This document shows, in pieces, positions 38,687 through 64,000 of a DNA stretch of 64,000 bases. Numbering within the stretch: the stretch's first letter is position 1; each line of letters begins with the position of its first letter. This DNA comes from Hyperoplus lanceolatus (Eukaryota > Chordata > Actinopteri > Uranoscopiformes > Ammodytidae), in assembly GCA_026929865.2 (NCBI GenBank), contig CM049406.2:24643501-24707500 (forward strand), given 5' to 3'. The translations under genes and the position numbers were made by a program. The notes under the pieces are model-generated. The model was not told the DNA's origin. It did no database searches and saw nothing but the letters and a program-made list of their open reading frames with translations.

Positions 38687-40122
38687 GGGGTTGTAGCCGA
38701 TTCAGTGGTCTGAACACTGACCAAGGTCTCTGCCACAGACCACTGTGTGTCACCACCAGGGGGTGCTGGAGGTACTGTACCAGTCAGCGACCACATACAA
38801 CTGGTCATGACCAGTGTTGGGAACATTAATTTAACAAAGTAATTAGTTATAGTTACTCACTACTTGTTCCAAAAAGTAACTGAGTTAGTAACTGAATTAC
38901 TTTATAATAGAAGTAACTAGTAGCAGGGAAAGTAACTATTTGCGTTAGCCTACTGTAAAAAAAAGTTGCTATAGGCCTATGTCAATAAATTTGGATTTTT
39001 CTGAGCAGTTTTCACAAGTCAGTTGAAATGAGTAGAACCGACAGGTAGGCCTACCTGTAGGCTACATAACCTTCAATATTTATTGCAACTGACAGCAGGA
39101 GGTTTATCCTGCACTTCAAGTATTTTGTTCTCAACAAAAGTAGTAGAGGAAACTGCTGAATGTACCGTGCTGATCTGCTATATCACTGGATTCACTTCAG
39201 GGGTGTCGGCTAAAACACCACTTAAGGCCAAAAACGTCAGACTATGAAGCATGAGTCGATGAGAGGAGGAGTAAGGATTTATCCTATGTTTATTTCCTTC
39301 TTTAACATTCACAGCAGCATACAGATCCCAGGAAAAGAACAATAGCAATATTCGGCTCGTGATGACACGCTAAACAGCTGTTGCAACCGGCGAATCGCGG
39401 CCGTTTAATAATGCGCATAAATTATAATTTATAGAGATCGTGAAACTCCATGCACTTACTCACAAAGGCGATGCAAACAAAGTCAGGGAGAGCACGTTTC
39501 AACCGTGGAATGATAGGTGGTTACTGCGGCAACGTGCACGCTCACACAACAGAGAGAGAAAGAAAAAGAAACTTCACTAAACAGGCGCTCCGGCTGACTG
39601 ACGTGACGGCGCTAACTGACAGTTATAATGTCATCCACACTGAATAAAACACAACTTAAAACACACCGGTCTCCTCACTAGCAGTTTGTGTAGTATGGAG
39701 CCAGGGGTGCGTTTGGATTACACAGTTTATTCAATCAATTCATAGTAACGCACCGCATTTAACGTTCAGTAACGATAACGGCGGTAATTAGTTAGATCAA
39801 CTCGTTACTGGAAAAATAACGGCATTACCTAACTCCGTTATTTTAAACGGCGTTATTCCCAACACTGGTCATGACCACTAGAAACCAGTGGTCATTGCCA
39901 CTAGGGGCGCTAAAGCTACTGGCACGGACCAGACAGTAACTGCTCACTGGTCCCACTTTCTTTTCCCTAGTGGTCATGACAAGTTGTATGTGGTCGTGAC
40001 CAGTTGTATGTGGTCGCTGACTGGTCCGTGCCAGTCCCTCCAGCACCCCCTGGTGGTGGCACACAGTGGTATGTGGCAGAGACCATGGTCAGTGTACAGA
40101 CCACTGAATCGGCTACAACCCC
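38687..40122. mobile_element. Foldback DNA element, interrupted by an hAT insertion
   Basis: The termini are inverted repeats beginning GGGGTTGTAGCCGATTCAGT; the match runs 37 bp with one mismatch. The arms stay complementary for about 120 bp (GGTGGTG, GGTACTG/GACTGG and ACATACAACTGGTC blocks). Without the nested hAT element the host would be about 372 bp. No coding capacity and no clear target duplication were seen. Confidence 0.7.
38812..39867. mobile_element. Nested non-autonomous hAT element
   Basis: A 1056-bp element with ends CAGTGTTGGGAA and TTCCCAACACTG, and GTTAC/GTAAC-rich subterminal sequence, all typical of hAT transposons. Both sides carry the same 8-bp target duplication, GTCATGAC (38804-38811 and 39868-39875). 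8 bp is the hAT length. No transposase frame remains. It was inserted into the foldback element at 38687-40122, so it is the younger of the two. Confidence 0.85.
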
Positions 40123-42577
40123 CTCTCTAATTTGATATGGGCAGATAAAATCAATATGCCTAAACTAGCGGCACCTTGTAACTTTGTAAACCTTATGCCT
40201 TTTGGAAGATAGACAGTAGTTTCAGCGCAGACTAAAGCATCAATCACTAACTCCTATTAGTCCAAAAGTCATGTTGTTACGTGTGTTGGTATGGTGTAAG
40301 AAACAGTAGCCTATTTGTGCATTGAAAAGTCATTCTGTAGAAATTTACTGGTTTGCAGGAGGAGCTTTGTGGGTTAAAGGTTACTACGTAGTAATATGAA
40401 TTTCCTCGGGTCAAGTTTCAGCTCAGGAAACTAAATTAAACTGTGTGAGGTCTTAGAGAGAGAATAGAAAGAATAGTAAATGTGTGGTTTGTGTATGCAG
40501 AGGCGGGCCGTACTATGAGGCAAACCAGGCAATTGCCTGGAGCCCCGGGGCCCCCAAAATGCCCTCTTTATATTTTGGCCCCATATTTATGTTTTTTTAT
40601 AAAGATTTCTTTACATTAGTTTTGAAGCCAAATTATTGATTTCAGGATTTATTGTATATTTTGCATTTGTTTATGAAATTTGAGTTTGTTGATTATTTAT
40701 ATGATTTATGAATTACTGACATTTGGTTGGAGGATAGGGATAGGACGGTGCGTAAAACAAACGCCGCCCCCACAATTGGCATGGCGAGGGCGGCTTCTAA
40801 TCTATATCAGCTGTGCCCAGTCGGGGAACTGGGTTCCCAGGTATGCAGTCGCACTGTTTTTAGACCGCAGCAAATCAAGCACAAATATCGATCACCAGGT
40901 AAATGCACCAACCTATTTCTCCTCCGAGCTGGTAAGAAAATGCTAAATTGTCTGTTGAGCCAGAGGAATAAACGACCATAAACCCAAAGAAAAGTTGTGG
41001 TTAATTTGGGCGCGTCTAGCAGCGCATAGCCTGGAAACCAATGGAACACAAAAGTATTGCACTTTTATATAGTATCATCAGGATGACTAATGACTACTCA
41101 CGTTTTGACAGTCTTTTTGCCAGCCGTACACCCCCATTCAGTCTGCACAAAATGGACTATTCTGATACACATCATGCTCATGACGCTGCACGTTTACGGC
41201 GTAAGGCCATTGTGCCAAATGGGTGACATTTCTGTCCCCAAGCCTTCAAAGGTATACATTAACATGAAAATGTAATATAACGTACATTAATGTATTAAGC
41301 AATGTCTCTTCCACATTGCCCTGAATGTGGATTTAAAATATGTATTTTATAACACTGATAAAAACTACAGTTTACACTAAAAAATATATTTTTTACACTT
41401 GAGTATGAAATATAATGAAAAAAATCATTCTGAAATCTTAATATTTTTGCACTGCTGTGTGATTCTATGTTCAACAAATGCTTCAATGCAAATGTTATCA
41501 TCAGAAATCCATAATATTTTAGTTAAAATACACATTTTAGTCGTGTCCCCAGGTTTAAACTCATTCCTGTTACTCTAACACATTTAACACTCTAAAATCC
41601 TTGCAACATTACAAAAAGCCCTTGCTAAACTGGAATATGAGCGCTGTAGCTCTTCTGATAGGTCATGGGAAGACCAAAAGTAGGTTCCCTCTTTTATTTT
41701 CAGTAAATTGGATGATATTGTAACAATATATAAGTTGACGGGGTACATCTTAACGTTCAGTCCTGTTACCTAAATTATTTATTTAATTTTATTTGTTTAT
41801 TTTTAAAATAATACTTTTTAATAAATCACCAGAATGTGCTGGGAACCAACCCTTGCAGTTCAGGACCCACGTGAACCGCGGATTGGATGAATATGCAAAA
41901 AAAAAAAAAAAAAGACAGCTGTGTGTTCACGTGATCGGCGAACGGAGCGCATAATCTGGGTCTACTGTAGCCAACTGACGAAAATCACACAACACATTGC
42001 CTGTATTTTAGTAACAATATTTATTAGTTTAGGCTATATTTGGCTGCTCCTCCTTATGTCAGCCCAGCCGGGTCAGGATAGTTTAGTTTCAATTTTGTTT
42101 TCACCTCTGTTCGGAACAACAGCTGTTCGGCTGTTCGGCTCGCGACAGCGGTAGTCGGTCTAAAGCCAGTGATGATCACTCTAAGTAAAAAAGCAAAATA
42201 AAGCTATCCTCCCTCTATCTGTCTATCTTTCTCTCTCCCCTGCACACTCAGTCAGTACAATCCATGCTTAAAGGAAGCAGGATCAAAACCTTTTTTAAAT
42301 ATTCAAAGATTTTATTTCAAATAATTAAGTCCAATAAATTCTTCCATACACTGTCTCTGTCGGTTTGCACTACTAGGTGGAAACGAGGCATAATAGTCAC
42401 CTATTGTGACCTTTTTCTCTTTTTCTCCACCATACCTTTTCTGATAACCTGTGTTCAACAACCCCAGTCTGATTTATCCCCTCATTACTAACCTAACTTA
42501 GCACTACCTGTGATAAGCACACCCAACAGATACCCCTGAATAACTAGCAGTAAGATTCAAACCGGCATGGCGGAGTT
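40123..42577. other. Intergenic stretch between foldback element and col15a1 3' end
   Basis: About 2.4 kb without recognisable genes. At 40495-40600 a GGCGGGCCGTACTATGAGGC..CCTGGAGCCCCGGGGCCCCC block, and at about 41840-42140 a G+C-richer block with ACCCACGTGAACCGCGG, look like repeat fragments. Neither shows ends that would allow naming. Confidence 0.45.
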
Positions 42578-42752
42578 TTAAAGGGACAGGCTTTAAAACG
42601 AACCATTTCAGACAGAGGCTGAAAATAGGACATTCAGCATTGAGAAATATGACGGGGTCTTTTGGACATTACACCATGAAAACAGTTTCTAGTAGAAACC
42701 CCCAAATAATACATTTTAACCTGAAAATTTGAATAATATATCTGACCTTTAA
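42578..42752. mobile_element. TTAA-flanked MITE, copy 1
   Basis: A 175-bp unit bounded by TTAA. It shares its interior with 59753-59969: CATTTCAGACAGAGG, GGACATTACACC, TTTCTAGTAGAAACCC and AACCTGAAAA blocks in the same order. TTAA borders are the piggyBac-type target. There is no coding capacity. It lies just beyond the likely col15a1 poly(A) site. Confidence 0.6.
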
Positions 42753-42840
42753 AACCAAACTTTAGGAATAACATTTACAGGTTTTACACGGACACACAGT
42801 GAAGGACACAACATTTAAAAAACAAACACAAAATAGGAAA

Positions 42841-45113
42841 TTTATTCAGTGAGCACCAGTCAGTCAGTACAAACGTTTTTCTTTTCTTTTTTTTTAACAG
42901 TAACATCACAATCAGGTAAAACTAACATCGAAACATTTGAAACATTTTGTGCCGTGCAGCCATCTACATCATCTTACGGGCAAAAACTACATCTCGGTCA
43001 ACGCTCGGTGAGAGAATATCTTCAGTCATTTAGTGTGTATGTCGTACAAAATCTACCTCTACAGAGTAAAAAACAAATACTTTTGGACAATAACAATACA
43101 TATATATATACACACACATGTTCCAACTTCATCAAAATCATAAAAATTAACTCACTACATTTTCACACATTTCACACATGTCCTACTACTGTATAAATTA
43201 ATTTAAAAAAATCACGTTGATTTCAACTCTAACACTACATCTAACAGACTGATGTTAATGTCGGGACTAGTTAAAATCACTTTAAAACGCAGGAATTCGG
43301 CAGAAAACGGGGTAAAGATAGCTTTCTTATCTTAGCAAAAAAATTATTTTTAATACTGGATTTTGGAATGCCAAACAGTAATGCGTTGTGATGATAAATA
43401 AATGCTTCACAAAGCTGGTGAGTCAGGTTTTCTCCACAGGAGGGCAGCATATTGCGATTATGAACTAAGCCTTCAAAGCCGAGCTTCTTGGTAAACATGC
43501 CTTGATTCATTGATTTAGTTTTTTTATCTGTCATGACTGCATGAATTTTTGTTTAATGTCTGTAATTTAAACAATTTGAGAGATGATCTTAGTGGTAATA
43601 TGTTTTTGTTGGGGTAAAAATCCAGACAGTTTTTTTGGCTTTACAGTGGCCTGGGGGGAAAAAAACTATTGAAACATAAGTGATGCTGTGATCGCCGACT
43701 TTGCTAGGAGGAAGTATTCAACATACAGTGTATTTACATCTAAAATCAGACACAACAAAACCCATGAAAAGAGCCAAACCTTCTCTGAGCCATAGAACCA
43801 TAGTTCCCTCATCACTATGAACACAGACACACACACCCACACACACTGTAGTTTATTTGAAGTTGATCCCACATCCAATACTCAACAGAGCATCGAATGT
43901 GGATCCATCCGCCACTAAAAATAGTTCCCCCTAAATGCACTGCTCCCCCTTTTTTGAACAACAACTGATAAAAACCAAGGTACAACACTTAAATCAAGCT
44001 GTTTAAGACATGATTAGACTCTCGAAGTTTAGTACAAATTGGTGACCTGCTTGTAAACCACCAGCCACAGACAGGGGTTGGATAGTAGTAACTGATGGAG
44101 TAACACATTGTTGGTTTTGATCTTTTCATGGCAGTTATTGACAGTAACAGAACTATGGGAAGCAGCCAGCCTTATCCCACCATCCTAAATGACTCACAAC
44201 TGATTTTTTTCAAATTGATTTCATAACCAGAAAACTGTTAGTCACTATTCTGCATTGGTCTAACCAGCAATTATTTCATGTTCAAAACAAATGTTGAGAT
44301 GTGTAAATAGACCATTTTGGCGCCCAAATTCTGTTCCACAAGAATACAATGCAGGATTTATACCAAAGTTTTTAAACCCATTTACTACTTATCATAAAGC
44401 ACACTGTATATATTTTACAGCACAGCTAAGCATTGCTGTTGTGTAATGTATTTTTCCTAGAGTTCGAACAGCCAATGCTTTTCATTTATTTCCCAATGTA
44501 AAAAAATTATTTGTTATATTTGTTTAAGGTGTTTAAATCCATCCCGGTCAACATTTACCTTGGTCAGAATATTTACTTTCAAAACCAATTCACACCTAAA
44601 CTACACACCGCACAGAAAAAGTTGTATAACACTGAAAGAAGGGGACTCATGACAGCATGGTACTGTAAGAAACGTAATGTATAAAGGATTTTGTTAGTTA
44701 GGAGATAGAACACTGGTATGGTCTGTCAAGTTATTCAGCTCCCCAGTTCAACAACACAAACCTTTAAGTACACAACTCCTCTGTTGATATGCTGCGCTGT
44801 CACACATTCAGTGCATACAAATCATTTCAAATCTAGACTGGGACGGAGGCGTGCTGCTGGATAACGCATTGACACTGAAGATGAAAACTAAACAAAGTAT
44901 AAGGAACTGAAATGTGTGTTTATGATGCGCAAACTTTGTATTTTTTTCATGGGCGTGTGTCTTATCTGCTTGTTTGAACACAAGTGCCTTTTGTCTGTGT
45001 GCTCCGATGTCATGTCTATGCAATGATATGTCTCGTATGTGCCTGCATGTGCTTACTATTCAAATGGAAATAGATTTGTCACATTTCTTTTTTCTGCACT
45101 TTCAACATGCCTG

Positions 45114-45179
<66 letters not shown>

Positions 45180-45210
45180 TGTGTGTGTTCGCTTGTTTTC
45201 CTCAGTCTCT
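42841..45210 (-). other. col15a1 3' UTR and candidate poly(A) signals
   Basis: Sequence after the col15a1 stop codon. AATAAA on the minus strand occurs at 43857-43852 and 42846-42841; the second is the most distal before the TTAA MITE. The UTR would therefore be about 1.35 or 2.37 kb. A CA repeat (sense strand) lies close after the stop. Other AATAAA-like hexamers exist, so the true end needs transcript data. Confidence 0.5.
45116..45188. repeat. TG/CA microsatellite in the col15a1 3' UTR
   Basis: About 73 bp of TG on the plus strand, hence CA in the transcript. It starts about 22 nt after the stop codon at 45213-45211. One GAG break is present. Confidence 0.9.

Positions 45211-64000
<18,790 letters not shown>

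Overview
The window is genomic DNA of a bony fish, most likely a spiny-rayed (percomorph) teleost. Evidence: vertebrate-type split genes with GT-AG introns, a head-to-tail pair of sarcomeric myosin heavy chain genes, a type XV collagen gene, and many small DNA-transposon derivatives (hAT, Harbinger-like and TTAA-flanked) of the kind common in teleosts. All three genes lie on the minus strand, so transcription runs from high to low coordinates. I see no bacterial, viral or CRISPR content.

Layout. (1) 289-12850: slow/cardiac-class myosin heavy chain gene, 'gene 1'. It has 35 coding exons; the last two are beyond the left edge. A TATA box and CArG box lie at 13255-13285. (2) 13286-17069: intergenic spacer with a decayed LINE fragment at about 15595-16060. 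(3) 17070-29745: a complete second slow/cardiac-class myosin heavy chain, 'gene 2'. It has 37 coding exons and about 1939 codons, with a poly(A) signal at 16981-16986. (4) 30015-42840: gene-poor spacer of about 13 kb with a long CA repeat, a TIR element, an hAT element nested in a foldback element and a short TTAA-flanked MITE. (5) 42841-64000: the 3' part of a collagen XV alpha-1 gene (col15a1), 32 coding exons and about 894 codons. It covers interrupted Gly-X-Y repeats, two Ser-Gly-rich probable glycosaminoglycan exons, the trimerisation domain, hinge and endostatin/restin domain. The 5' end is beyond the right edge.

The two myosin genes share an exon plan that is identical in number, phase and length except at the loop-2 exon. 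Every coding exon in the window was followed through its splice sites by hand and the reading frame stays open, so both look functional. Their identity is patchy: some rod exons are nearly identical at DNA level while the first coding exon is only about 64% identical in protein. This suggests gene conversion after an older duplication. The myosins would supply thick-filament motors in slow or cardiac muscle; collagen XV is a basement-membrane proteoglycan-collagen of muscle and vessels. I found no clearly new biological system. The points most worth a second look are the mosaic identity of the myosin pair, a Trp-to-Phe change in gene 1, a tandem NAGNAG acceptor in gene 2, the Ser-Gly exon of the collagen, and transposons or microsatellites sitting at splice sites.
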